Shown piece by piece: positions 16,792-25,901 of a stretch of 64,000 nucleotides of DNA (position 1 is its first letter; each line of letters opens with the position of its first letter). Below the pieces are notes generated by a model. That model did not search any database, was not told the DNA's origin, and was given only the letters and a program-made list of their open reading frames with translations. Position numbers and translations under genes: made by a program. The stretch covers positions 60,168 to 124,167 of the forward strand of contig CAZYPH010000001.1 of the NCBI GenBank assembly GCA_964649095.1. The letters run 5' to 3'. The stretch comes from CAZYPH01 sp964649095 (GTDB lineage: Bacteria; Bdellovibrionota; UBA1018; UBA923).

Positions 16792-19532
16792 ACAACTGGC
16801 GATATTTTATTGCCGTCCTACTTAGCCTCGCTCTATCCTATTCGACCAACGCAATTACATATATTTACAATCGAAAATTTACCCCTAACTTTGGCTTCTT
16901 AGGAACTATCAGCAACTACGAGGTAAGTTGCGATGAACTCCCCATTAAATTTAGAGAGAATTGTGCGAGCGCGTACTCAATACCACTCTTGCAAAATACA
17001 ATTTTGACTTCAATAATGTCTCACACTACAGCCGAGGTTGGTATCGGTTTCATTTTAAGAGATACCCTATGGTTATGCTACAATGCCGAGCAACATCAAC
17101 CAATATACGAAAGCTCCTCCTCAACGTTAGGGCCCATTCGGCATGACCTCTTACTGTACAACACTGCCACCGTTCCAATAAAGGATTGTAGCAATAGACT
17201 GTACATAAAACTTAAACACGACGATCGATTTTTCTTTAGCAGAATTTCTGGCACTTCAGGCCCCCTAACAATCGGCCACCCCGCGATTATTCGCTCCTAC
17301 AAAAATGCGATCGATTTTTTTTCCTCCTATTTTCGTATTTTGTTAGCCGGTCTCTGTTTTTTACTCCTTCTCGTTTCTAACGACACACACCGTAAAAAAA
17401 TACCTGGCTTAAGGCCCTATCGCTGGGCAATCTTCTTTGTAGCTGTTCACTTCTTTGCCTCAAGTTCGCTTATCGATGTAATCCTACCAACAACATTTTC
17501 TATAGGTTTTCTGCTCTTAATGGCTGGTGGGTCAGCTAGCTTTATTGCACTCATAATCAGCGCACTACAAGTATACTCATCCAAGGCAAGCTCACTTACT
17601 ACCACCGAGCCTGTTGCAATCAGCACGATTCGGTCTTTTGTGAATAGTAAGTTTGTTCACTACTTGAATGGCCCGTCGATTCTACTGTTTCTCACCAGCT
17701 ATTATGCAATTGCCACAGGCTCTCATTACTTACCGATTCAAACAGCACTAATGATTTCATCCGTCATTGTCGCGCTACTTACGCGTTCAGCAGGCCTGCT
17801 GATCTTTTCGGCGCTAGCTATTACGAATATTCTAGCTGCCTACAATGTGCTACCGGGCCACCCCACTAACTCTGCATCACATTTTCTATTGTTTTTATTC
17901 GTAATAGACACCTTTGAAAGCTTGAAAACTAAACAAAGATTAATTTATATCGTCAATGAATCGAAGACACATCAAGCGCCCCACTTACTTCTGAGTTTTC
18001 TCGTTGAACGATTCAAGATCAAACGTATTTCTACATCGATGTTTACCAATTCGTATGAGTTTATTACCCGAAGATTTACTGGTGGCAGCGAACAAACACT
18101 GACCGTAGAAAAACGAGTTTCTCGACTAGCTGCCCACGTTATGACCTCTCGCATTCCACTACTTCGAGTACAAGTTGCCTCAGAAGAATCAAAAATTTTA
18201 AAAGGACCCGATGCTAAGTTCTTTATCAAGCGCGGGCATGAGTTCTGTATTTTTCCATTGATCTATTCCGAGAAAGCACTAGGAACGCTAAATATTAGTG
18301 GATACCCTCGATGGCTTCTCGCTGAACCTATGCAAATGAACTTATTCTATAGTCTGATTATCCAGTTAACTGAACCACTTGCAGAATTAAAGTATCGGTC
18401 CGATCTTTCTCCAAATATTGATGAGCAACATAAAATTCAGACCCTCCAAGCTAAGTTTTTGGCTCAACCAAACAGATCCCACGAAAATCTCGTTGTCGCA
18501 TTTGGTGACATCGCCAAAAGTATCGATGCAACGATAATCATTTCCAAAGCCGAACCAGACAATGATCGATTTAGAACATTTTCGTCGCACAACTATACTC
18601 AAGATGCTGCAGACTTTCTTGAAACCCATACTCCATCGCTTAGTAATCGATTAGTAGCCAGTCCAGCCAATATCGCATTTCATCAGAAGAGCGCGGTCTT
18701 CATCGGCAATATTTTGAGTATGTTGAGCATCTACCAAGAGTTTCTTGTAGGCTTATTGAAGCAAAACGAGACCAAGAGCCTATTCGTAAGCCCAATACTA
18801 ATTAAAGAATCCGACTCGCCATGGGGTTTAGTTTGGCTTGAATTTCACAATCGTTTTCACCGACCAGAAAGTGATTTGCGTGAGCTAGGTGAATTTGTCA
18901 CAAAATCATTTACGACCATGCTGTGCGCTCACTTCGACTATCGTGAGCAACAGCTTATTAACGAAGAGTTCTCAAGTGCAGTACCTGAATACGTCGTTGC
19001 GAAAATCAAACAAAATATTGATCCACGAGAAGTGGAAGAAGGTTATCTTTTAAACATCGATCTATCGGGCAGCACGAAATTAGCGAATGCAATTGGCAAC
19101 AAAGATTTTACGAAAATTATTGAGAATCTCACACAAAGACTTGAACATAGGCTTTCACTATTTGATTTTCGTCTCCAAATGATAGTTTGGGACTCCTTTG
19201 CATTTACTCGAAAACAGGACCGATTGAACTACTTAGATACTGTAGTGATCGACGCAATCTTGCATGCCATTGCAGATGAGATAGAGCAACTAAACGCCAC
19301 TGAGCTCCACGACTACCCTATAAGCTTTCGAGCGATCCTTAACCATGGGGATACTACGCGGGACTGGAGCAACGGCAACCTAAAACACTGGACTATAGTT
19401 GGTAGCGCCTACGCTGAAAGCTGCAAACTAGAGCAAATGCTAAAACCCGAAACCCAGGTAATTTTGATTGATAAATCCTGTCCTAACTTTTCTAGCACGA
19501 CAAAGCGCCTATTGATTGATCGGGCCGCCTAA
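16788..19532 (+). CDS. Membrane protein with GAF-like and class III nucleotidyl cyclase-like domains
   Basis: 914 residues. A signal-like N-terminus and a beta-rich extracytoplasmic domain to about 170 precede a block of about seven hydrophobic helices (about 175-385), a plan like 7TMR sensors. Cytoplasmic residues 400-730 look like two GAF-type domains (SEKALGTLNISGYPRW, DSPWGLVWLEFHNRF). The C-terminus from about 755 is class III cyclase-like: NIDLSGSTKLANAIG supplies the first metal Asp, IVWDSFAF the second-Asp region, AILNHGDT the next strand. The helix GSAYAESCKLEQM replaces the usual Asn and Arg with Ala and Lys, so catalysis may be altered or lost. GTG start, overlapping the preceding stop. 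Confidence 0.8.
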   Translation: MNNWRYFIAVLLSLALSYSTNAITYIYNRKFTPNFGFLGTISNYEVSCDELPIKFRENCASAYSIPLLQNTILTSIMSHTTAEVGIGFILRDTLWLCYNAEQHQPIYESSSSTLGPIRHDLLLYNTATVPIKDCSNRLYIKLKHDDRFFFSRISGTSGPLTIGHPAIIRSYKNAIDFFSSYFRILLAGLCFLLLLVSNDTHRKKIPGLRPYRWAIFFVAVHFFASSSLIDVILPTTFSIGFLLLMAGGSASFIALIISALQVYSSKASSLTTTEPVAISTIRSFVNSKFVHYLNGPSILLFLTSYYAIATGSHYLPIQTALMISSVIVALLTRSAGLLIFSALAITNILAAYNVLPGHPTNSASHFLLFLFVIDTFESLKTKQRLIYIVNESKTHQAPHLLLSFLVERFKIKRISTSMFTNSYEFITRRFTGGSEQTLTVEKRVSRLAAHVMTSRIPLLRVQVASEESKILKGPDAKFFIKRGHEFCIFPLIYSEKALGTLNISGYPRWLLAEPMQMNLFYSLIIQLTEPLAELKYRSDLSPNIDEQHKIQTLQAKFLAQPNRSHENLVVAFGDIAKSIDATIIISKAEPDNDRFRTFSSHNYTQDAADFLETHTPSLSNRLVASPANIAFHQKSAVFIGNILSMLSIYQEFLVGLLKQNETKSLFVSPILIKESDSPWGLVWLEFHNRFHRPESDLRELGEFVTKSFTTMLCAHFDYREQQLINEEFSSAVPEYVVAKIKQNIDPREVEEGYLLNIDLSGSTKLANAIGNKDFTKIIENLTQRLEHRLSLFDFRLQMIVWDSFAFTRKQDRLNYLDTVVIDAILHAIADEIEQLNATELHDYPISFRAILNHGDTTRDWSNGNLKHWTIVGSAYAESCKLEQMLKPETQVILIDKSCPNFSSTTKRLLIDRAA

Positions 19533-20561
19533 AGACTCGCTAGTTCGCTTCAGCAGGATGTTTGACCAGGTCATACCAGCCCCAAATACCGATACCAACA
19601 CGATAGCATTAGGCTTAATTTTAGATTGATTTTGACTAAGAACGGTTACCCAACCGGATGAACTCGTATTCCCGAAACGATCAACATTATATAAATGTTT
19701 TTGCTGCGGTAAACCAACTCTATCGATCAATTCCGCCATCATCACTAGGTTTGATTGATGCAATACGACGTGATCAACTTGAGCTAAAGTGAGATTATTT
19801 TTCCTTAGGATAAGCTCTATCTTTGAAGGCATCTGCGTCAACACGAACTCCACTACCGCACGACCGTCTTGCTGGAACTTTGGCTCAGAACGCTTCCGTC
19901 TATTTACTCTAGGCTTACCTGGTTGTAATTCACCCGTTGCCATTTCATTGATAGTTAAGTGCGACGTATCGGATGTTCGCAATTCTTGTACAATATCTAA
20001 ACCTTGCCCACCAATATCCACATCAATCAATTGAAACGCGCCACTTTCCTTCGAAACGAACAACATGCTCGCGGCATCACCAAACAATATACAAGAACGC
20101 CGATCACCATAATCGACGTATCGAGTAAATGCCTCAGCATTGAGAACCAAAACATCGTTATAAAAAGTGGTGGACAAAACACTTCTCGCTAGAAAGACAG
20201 CATATGCAACGGATGTACAAGCACTTTTCAATTGGAAGACTGGTGCCACTAAACCTTCATCTTTTGCAATTAAATTACCTGGATTGGGATAGTGTAAATC
20301 ATCGTGACTCGCAGCCGATATAATTAAATCAATTTTGGGCCAATCGTTAACTAATGCTTCGGACTTCCACTTTGCTATGAGCCGCCGCAGTAATTCATAT
20401 CCTGGTAGGTCACCTTGATAGTCGGTCATACTGCGACGCTCGATTATCCCAGTTTTCGACAGCACCCACGCAGGGTCCGCATCACAGATACCTTTCAAAA
20501 AATGGTTATCAACTATGTGGTCGGGATGATAGTGAGCTAGGTTCTTCAGATAAATAGACAT
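19509..20561 (-). CDS. 3-oxoacyl-ACP synthase III (FabH/KAS III) family protein
   Basis: 350 residues of the thiolase-like fold. The catalytic series is present: Cys in LKSACTSVAYAV, His in VVLHQSNLVMM and Asn in RFGNTSSSGWV. Also visible are the GIIERRSM motif near 38-45 and GDAASMLFVSK. The enzyme condenses an acyl-CoA or acyl-ACP with a malonyl-ACP type partner. Identity with housekeeping FabH is doubtful because no fatty acid genes flank it and the Cys context differs from the usual DxxAACSGF. It converges on the cyclase gene, overlapping it by 24 bp, which suggests a specialised lipid or signal product. An AT-rich run (tatatatatatta) lies just upstream. Confidence 0.87.
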   Translation of the reverse strand: MSIYLKNLAHYHPDHIVDNHFLKGICDADPAWVLSKTGIIERRSMTDYQGDLPGYELLRRLIAKWKSEALVNDWPKIDLIISAASHDDLHYPNPGNLIAKDEGLVAPVFQLKSACTSVAYAVFLARSVLSTTFYNDVLVLNAEAFTRYVDYGDRRSCILFGDAASMLFVSKESGAFQLIDVDIGGQGLDIVQELRTSDTSHLTINEMATGELQPGKPRVNRRKRSEPKFQQDGRAVVEFVLTQMPSKIELILRKNNLTLAQVDHVVLHQSNLVMMAELIDRVGLPQQKHLYNVDRFGNTSSSGWVTVLSQNQSKIKPNAIVLVSVFGAGMTWSNILLKRTSESLGGPINQ

Positions 20562-20659
20562 ATATATATATTATCTTATAAATTACCGTGATCAAACAAC
20601 GGTGATCTGAGTACAAGAAATGAGAACTTCAACTTTGCTAAACGAACAGACCTAATAGC

Positions 20660-21163
20660 TCACTTCCCCCCACCACCCCTCCCCCCAAAAAACTCCTTAA
20701 CCCGCTCTTTGGCGAGTTTGGGGTCGAATTTGTATAGGTAGGGGTCGAAGCCGCAGTGCGGACAGATCAGGCTTTGGCGGGCGCGGGCGCGGTAAAAGAA
20801 TTCAAATAGCACCCAAATGGGTAGCGATACAAACACACCCTTCACCCCAAAAAGCGGGTACAAAACAACAAGACAAAAAATAGTAAATACAGATAGTTGT
20901 ATATAGTGTTTTAACTGTGGCTTGGGCCAATAAAACGACCGACGTTCAGCCGAACACAACGGGCAATAGAACGTCCAGAACGGCCTCTTTTGCAAAATAA
21001 ACGGCAACTCAGAACCCAAAACTCTCTGTGCTTGGCCATCCGCCCGTCCGACCAATCCACCAGACCCAGCAGTCACGGCGCTCGGCTTTACACCAGCACT
21101 CTCACCAGCGCCTGCGCCATCCTTTTTTACCCCACCACCGTCTTTTGATTCGCCATCCTGCAT
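20660..21163 (-). CDS. Small membrane protein with split zinc ribbon
   Basis: 167 residues. A Gly/Ala/Lys-rich disordered N-terminus (to about 50) precedes a CPLC pair, two adjacent hydrophobic helices (YIQLSVFTIFCLVVLYPLFG and VFVSLPIWVLFEFFY), and a second pair CPHC. The four cysteines could form one zinc site on the cytoplasmic side of a hairpin membrane anchor. No family recognised. The tail is Gly-rich. It diverges from the Rsm22-like gene. Confidence 0.7.
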   Translation of the reverse strand: MQDGESKDGGGVKKDGAGAGESAGVKPSAVTAGSGGLVGRADGQAQRVLGSELPFILQKRPFWTFYCPLCSAERRSFYWPKPQLKHYIQLSVFTIFCLVVLYPLFGVKGVFVSLPIWVLFEFFYRARARQSLICPHCGFDPYLYKFDPKLAKERVKEFFGGRGGGGK

Positions 21164-21351
21164 ACTCCTCTATTCTATTACCTTCTCAAACGAAGTCAAA
21201 AGTGCGGCCGGTAGGCAAAATATGTGGTATAGCTTGGCGGACCAGAAAAACAAGGAACACCTCAATCAGCCCACACCGCATCGCGCCATCCAATATAGAA
21301 CTACTGTGGCCGGTACGGCAGTGGCTTAAACTTTCAGAAAACACGATATTT

Positions 21352-22821
21352 ATGACAGGCAAGATGTTCTCTACCCCTTACCCCGAATTTTACCGCGCCG
21401 TAAGCCATCAGATTCGAGATGATCTTTTGGTTCCGGGAAAAATCTCACGTTCGATCCTAAAAGAAGTCCTTCAACTGAGCCGCGTATTTACCGAGAATCG
21501 AGAGCCGACCTCAAACGATGCATCGTCGCGTTATTTTTTGGAACAGAAAAACATTCGCGCCTACTGCACCTACTATTTGCCTCTCAATTTTAACAAGCTG
21601 CGCAACATACTAAAAGGCGCTGGGTTTCCAAACAAAACGGCGTTTCAGGCGTTGTTACAACAAGACTCTATTTCGATAGTTGATTTTGTTTCTGGCCCAG
21701 CCACTGCGACGTTAGCGCTGCTCGATCTTTTATTATCGCCTCAAACACAGTCGAATATAAAAACGATATCGATTCACTTGGTAGAGGAAGTCGCCGAGGT
21801 TGCCTCGGCCGGCAAAAACATTCTCAACGCCTACCTTAATGAAAAAGCACCTGCACTCGAATGGAACATCACCACACAACCCACAGCCGCTTTTTATGCG
21901 ACGCCTGTGGCGCATGATATTTTCTTAGCAGCCAACGTCTTCAACGAACTACCGGCCGGCACAGAAGCGTTCGAAGCCGCTTGTTTGCTAGCTCGACACG
22001 GCACCCTAATTGTAGAGCCCAGCCACCGAGTACCCACACAACGCCTTATTCGACTGCGCGATCGTCTCTTAAAAACAGCGCCCAGCACCCATATATTGGC
22101 GCCGTGCACGCACAATAAAAAATGCCCCATGCATCGAACCGATAATTGGTGTCATTTTGCAGATGAAAACACCGATGAAATTTTAGAGGCCCTGAGCATG
22201 ATGATTTTTCGTGATGCGCGGCGTTTTTTAAAATATTCATTTCTATTTTTTCAATCAAACCCGCCAGCAGCGAACACCACAACAAACTCAATAGAAAATA
22301 TTGATACACCTCAACACCATGCCCGCGCCGTAGGCGACCTCATCCATTCTCGCCGTGGTGGTTTTGCGATCGATGTTTGCGGCGTCTTTGACGACCAACC
22401 ACAGAAGTTAGAACTCCACATCACCGATGATCTGCCACAAAGCCTTATCAATAAAATTCGTCGAGGTAGCACACTCCTACTTAGTGAAACACCGAAGGCG
22501 ACTAACAAACAAAGTGGCCCAAAATCAGTATTCAATGCCGCGCCGGCATCGCCCTATAAAGTACGCAGCGCCGAGCCTTTTTTAAAACACCAGCCCCGAG
22601 GCCCTAAAACTGATAGCGACAAAAATAAAACCCCTCGGAGCGCCATGGGGCGTCCAGAGGCGATACGTCCTCGATCACAGGATCTGAAGCCGGCACGCCC
22701 CGGTCCGGAACGTCCTCGTCGGTCGTTGAACGATCGCCCTGGCGCGTCGTTAAGTTCTCGTTCACCGATACGTCGAGCAACTCCATTGCCTCGTGTGACA
22801 CCAAAGAAACCATCGCGATAG
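21352..22821 (+). CDS. Rsm22/METTL17-type methyltransferase-like protein
   Basis: Rsm22-family proteins are SAM-methyltransferase-like assembly factors of the small ribosomal subunit. Seen here are a VDFVSGPATATLALLD motif I-like stretch, LVEEVAEVASAGKNIL, FNELP, and the Cys cluster CTHNKKCPMHRTDNWCHF diagnostic of the family. I chose the ATG at 21352; the frame is open upstream to 21028 but that part is low-complexity and antisense to the zinc-ribbon gene. The last 80 residues are a Pro/Arg/Ser-rich basic tail (from about GPKTDSDKNK) that lies entirely opposite the 3' end of the rsmB-type gene. Two rRNA-related methyltransferase-like proteins being paired tail to tail fits a ribosome role. 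Confidence 0.8.
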   Translation: MTGKMFSTPYPEFYRAVSHQIRDDLLVPGKISRSILKEVLQLSRVFTENREPTSNDASSRYFLEQKNIRAYCTYYLPLNFNKLRNILKGAGFPNKTAFQALLQQDSISIVDFVSGPATATLALLDLLLSPQTQSNIKTISIHLVEEVAEVASAGKNILNAYLNEKAPALEWNITTQPTAAFYATPVAHDIFLAANVFNELPAGTEAFEAACLLARHGTLIVEPSHRVPTQRLIRLRDRLLKTAPSTHILAPCTHNKKCPMHRTDNWCHFADENTDEILEALSMMIFRDARRFLKYSFLFFQSNPPAANTTTNSIENIDTPQHHARAVGDLIHSRRGGFAIDVCGVFDDQPQKLELHITDDLPQSLINKIRRGSTLLLSETPKATNKQSGPKSVFNAAPASPYKVRSAEPFLKHQPRGPKTDSDKNKTPRSAMGRPEAIRPRSQDLKPARPGPERPRRSLNDRPGASLSSRSPIRRATPLPRVTPKKPSR

Positions 22822-24148
22822 GTTCCCCTTTTTGTAGAGGGACAGCACCGGGAATAAAAAGAACCTCCTGCACCAGATGCTCGGCTAACGTCGCAGACCC
22901 TCTAGCGCTGTTTGCATTTCGTGTGCCCTCGGTTTCGGCCTGCGTCATGGTGCAGACGGCATAAAAGATCGAGTCTAATCCGTTGGTTTTAGCCGCCTCT
23001 TCTAACATCGAACGCTGTACTACACTCAACGCACGAATGCGCTCGTAGTCGAACGCACGCGCTAATATTTCGGGATGTTTACGGATCGTGCCCAAACCAG
23101 AACAAGGCGCGTCAATCAACACTACTGTGGGCATGATTGTCGCACCATCGGCCGAGGCAAAATCGAGGGCATTGTAAGCGCCACAATATACAGATATCTG
23201 TATATCTAGAAATTTATCTAAATCTAATTTTTTTATTTTTGGTAACGTCGACGACTCAAAAATTTCAACCTGTTTAGCATCCGTATCAAACGCCAACCAC
23301 TCTACCCCACGCGCGTCCATTGGTCCGTTTCGATCATGGCGTAAAAGCGCCTGTAATCGAGAAAGCACACTCAACGTTTTGGTGCCTTTACCAGAACCTA
23401 TTTCAATCACCCGCACACGTTTTGAAGTCTTTAACAGAGTCATCATACGATGGGCCACTTGCTCGCAGAACAGCTGGCTGGCTAGCGATTGGGGTTGGTA
23501 GCGTTCAAAATCAATCAGATCGTTAAAAACACAAAACTGCGCACTGTCTAATTCAAAAGTCTCGACCGGGTGGTCGCGTGACATTTCTTGAAGTGCGCCA
23601 ATAGTACGTGTCTGAGCGCGACGCTGGGCCTCTTTTTTGGAAACACTGGTAGACACATCATCAAGCGACGACACCCAAGACAGCGCTCCGACTAGGCCTT
23701 CAGGAAATTTTGTAAACGTCAAAAACTCTTGAACCAATGCCGCACGGTTTTCGATAAAATAATACAGCACTTTAAAACCGAACTGGCTCTCTGGCTTTGA
23801 ATACGCAGCACTTAAACGCTTCCATTCAGCGCTCAATACGTGGGCTGGCACGCCATCGTCAATTTTGTCAAAAAGACACTCGCCACACAACACTAACAAC
23901 AGGGCCTGTAGGCGCCTGTCGGGCGTCTTTTTGGCAAAACGTGAAACGACGTCATTAAAAAATAAATGTAAACGCAAAGCGCGCACTACGGCTCGACGCA
24001 CCAGTCGTCGCTGCGAGGGTTCAATCGATGCGGCTAAAAACGGCTCACCACGTAATACCGCCTCGACAAGTTTTGCAGCCGCTGCGCGTACGTCAGCGCC
24101 GCCTAAAGAAACACTAGAACTATTAGATACAATGCGTTTTTCAGCCAT
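22604..24148 (-). CDS. rsmB: RsmB-type 16S rRNA m5C methyltransferase (NOL1/NOP2/Sun family)
   Basis: Methylates a cytosine C5 in 16S rRNA (position 967 in E. coli for RsmB). 514 residues from the ATG at 24148 (MAEKRIVS). An N-terminal NusB-like helical domain covers about 20-150. The methyltransferase part has IEIGSGKGTKT (SAM motif I), VLIDAPCSGLGTIRKHPE with one conserved Cys and YAVCTMTQAET with the second (catalytic) Cys; the C-terminus GFYFCRYQF is usual for the family. A further upstream start at 24211 would extend into the palindrome of ATPase E. The 3' end overlaps the Rsm22-like gene by 218 bp antisense. Confidence 0.88.
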   Translation of the reverse strand: MAEKRIVSNSSSVSLGGADVRAAAAKLVEAVLRGEPFLAASIEPSQRRLVRRAVVRALRLHLFFNDVVSRFAKKTPDRRLQALLLVLCGECLFDKIDDGVPAHVLSAEWKRLSAAYSKPESQFGFKVLYYFIENRAALVQEFLTFTKFPEGLVGALSWVSSLDDVSTSVSKKEAQRRAQTRTIGALQEMSRDHPVETFELDSAQFCVFNDLIDFERYQPQSLASQLFCEQVAHRMMTLLKTSKRVRVIEIGSGKGTKTLSVLSRLQALLRHDRNGPMDARGVEWLAFDTDAKQVEIFESSTLPKIKKLDLDKFLDIQISVYCGAYNALDFASADGATIMPTVVLIDAPCSGLGTIRKHPEILARAFDYERIRALSVVQRSMLEEAAKTNGLDSIFYAVCTMTQAETEGTRNANSARGSATLAEHLVQEVLFIPGAVPLQKGEPIAMVSLVSHEAMELLDVSVNENLTTRQGDRSTTDEDVPDRGVPASDPVIEDVSPLDAPWRSEGFYFCRYQF

Positions 24149-24187
24149 TTTTATCACCAATTCAATTCTCAGGCGTTTTTTCGGGAC

Positions 24188-24253
24188 ACGAGTAAATTTG
24201 CCTACAGGCAAAAATACTTCGAAGTTTTTTTGCCTGCGGTCAAAAAAACTCGT
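24188..24253. repeat. 33-bp imperfect inverted repeat in front of ATPase E
   Basis: Arms 24188-24220 and 24221-24253 match at 26 of 33 positions and meet at a perfect acttcgaagt centre (24216-24225). Outer ends are acgagt and actcgt. Inside the left arm a smaller tttgcc/ggcaaa hairpin (24197-24212) is present. The structure ends 11 bp before the ATG at 24265 and 39 bp from the divergent rsmB start. Confidence 0.85.
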
Positions 24254-24264
24254 ATCATAAAACT

Positions 24265-25452
24265 ATGATTATTCGAGCCATTGAGGGCACCATTCGCGAT
24301 GATCTCAATAAAAAAATGGTTTTACTATCCGGTCCTCGCCAGTGCGGTAAAACCACGTTAGCCAAAAGTTTATTCTCGAATAAAAAATCGACGTATTATA
24401 ACTGGGACGTCCTCACCCACCGTCGCCTGATACAGCAAGGCCAACTCGAGACCAACACCACCTACTGGATCTTTGACGAGCTTCATAAATACCATCGATG
24501 GAAGAATTGGCTAAAAGGTATCTATGACCTTGAACACAAAAATCATTCCATACTAGTGACCGGAAGCGCCAACTTACGCGTCTACAGCCGTGGGGGCGAC
24601 TCTCTACAAGGGCGCTATTTTGCACACCACTTGCACCCCTTTACGTTACGAGAGGTCACCGGTAGGCCTGCAATTAGTGATCTCGATAGGATACCACTGC
24701 TAGATGAGAGCCCGAAGGCAGCCGATCGTAGTTTATTAGAAGCGCTGCTTCTCTTTGGCGGATTTCCAGAACCCTTTGTATCGCACTCTAAAACCCACGC
24801 CGATCGTTGGCGTCTAAGCTACAGTGAACAACTCATACGCGACGAAATTCGCAATCTAGAATCGTTAAAAGACCTAGACCGCGTTGAACTCCTTTTTGAG
24901 CGCCTGACGGAGACTGTTGGCTCTGTATTGTCGATCAATAGCCTACGAGAAGACCTAGAAGTAGCATTTAAGTCTGTAAAAAGTTGGATTGATGTCTTCG
25001 ACAATCTCTATGCCACATTCCGCATCGCACCGTTCGGCACACCACGCATCAAAGCGGTCAAAAAGGAGCAAAAACTCTATTTTTGGGACTGGAGTCGCAT
25101 CGAAGATCCCGCCAAACGTTTTGAAAATGCCATCGCAGCGCATCTGTTGAGGCTCGTCGACTGGGCGCGCGACACTCAAGGCCAGAAATGGGAACTACGT
25201 TATTTTCGTGACATTAACGGCCGAGAAGTCGATTTCATTATCCTTCGCAACGCAAAACCGTGGATGGCAATTGAAGTAAAATCCAGCGAAACCAGCGTGA
25301 GCCCGCACCTGAAATACCTGTTGGAGCGTGTGAAAATTCCGCACGCCTTTCAAGTAAGTCTCGATAGTAAAACCGACTGGAAAACAGAACCCATCAATGG
25401 CACGGCGATACGGATGACTAGTGCCACACGCTTTCTGCTAGCTCTAGCTTAG
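24265..25452 (+). CDS. ATPase E: AAA ATPase with DUF4143-type C-terminus
   Basis: 395 residues, closest in pattern to A and B. Walker A GPRQCGKT at 23-30, Walker B WIFDELHKY, sensor LVTGSANLR, GGDSLQGR loop, winged-helix-like LREDLEVAFKSVKSW, the KAVKKEQKLYFWDWSR block shared almost exactly with B, and C-terminal REVDFIILRNAKP..AIEVKSSE with the D and ExK pattern. The ATG at 24265 follows the palindrome by 11 bp without a Shine-Dalgarno. Its stop overlaps the stop of the converging small secreted gene by 4 bp, so the unit is inserted very tightly between rsmB and that gene. Confidence 0.9.
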   Translation: MIIRAIEGTIRDDLNKKMVLLSGPRQCGKTTLAKSLFSNKKSTYYNWDVLTHRRLIQQGQLETNTTYWIFDELHKYHRWKNWLKGIYDLEHKNHSILVTGSANLRVYSRGGDSLQGRYFAHHLHPFTLREVTGRPAISDLDRIPLLDESPKAADRSLLEALLLFGGFPEPFVSHSKTHADRWRLSYSEQLIRDEIRNLESLKDLDRVELLFERLTETVGSVLSINSLREDLEVAFKSVKSWIDVFDNLYATFRIAPFGTPRIKAVKKEQKLYFWDWSRIEDPAKRFENAIAAHLLRLVDWARDTQGQKWELRYFRDINGREVDFIILRNAKPWMAIEVKSSETSVSPHLKYLLERVKIPHAFQVSLDSKTDWKTEPINGTAIRMTSATRFLLALA

Positions 25453-25901
25453 TCTTTCTGCCCAACACGCTCACGTGCGATATGTTCTTGAGTCATAATG
25501 TAGGGACTATTCGCATCGTCTTTTGTTTTTGCAGCCACTACCGGTGGGCAGTACACGCCGCACGCACAGGTGGTCATGAGTGTGGAAGTTAAGCTCTGGT
25601 AAACGTCATGCAAGCCGTACATACGTTTTAAATCGCCACAACGCGACGTTAGAAAGTAGACATCAAAAAGCTCTTTTAACTTTAAACCAAGTTCGACTTT
25701 TGAGAGGCGAATGGCACGTTCGGGCTTGTGAAGTTCGCTCTCTAAACGACTCGTCAGCTCAATTGAGTTTTCTGTGGCCCCTCCTCGAGCAGGGACAACC
25801 ATCATGAAAATACTAACGACGACAACCCCCACAAGTAGAGTTCTCACCGCATTTAGAATCAAATAATTAGTGGGGTGTTTGTTATTACAAACCAATCGCA
25901 T
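25449..25901 (-). CDS. Small exported protein of unknown function
   Basis: 150 residues with a hydrophobic N-terminal segment (LLVGVVVVSIFMMVVPARG) that is a signal peptide or anchor. The mature part is helical and charged (SRLESELHKPERAIRLSKVE) and ends with a Cys-containing stretch CGVYCPP. No family recognised. It overlaps the 3' end of sppA by 17 bp on the same strand, so the two are translationally coupled and may function together at the membrane. Confidence 0.65.
   Translation of the reverse strand: MRLVCNNKHPTNYLILNAVRTLLVGVVVVSIFMMVVPARGGATENSIELTSRLESELHKPERAIRLSKVELGLKLKELFDVYFLTSRCGDLKRMYGLHDVYQSLTSTLMTTCACGVYCPPVVAAKTKDDANSPYIMTQEHIARERVGQKD

Noticed and set aside
21028..21351. 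N-terminal extension of the Rsm22-like gene
   Set aside because: The sequence is His/Pro/Arg-rich, antisense to the zinc-ribbon gene, and the family alignment begins near the ATG at 21352.
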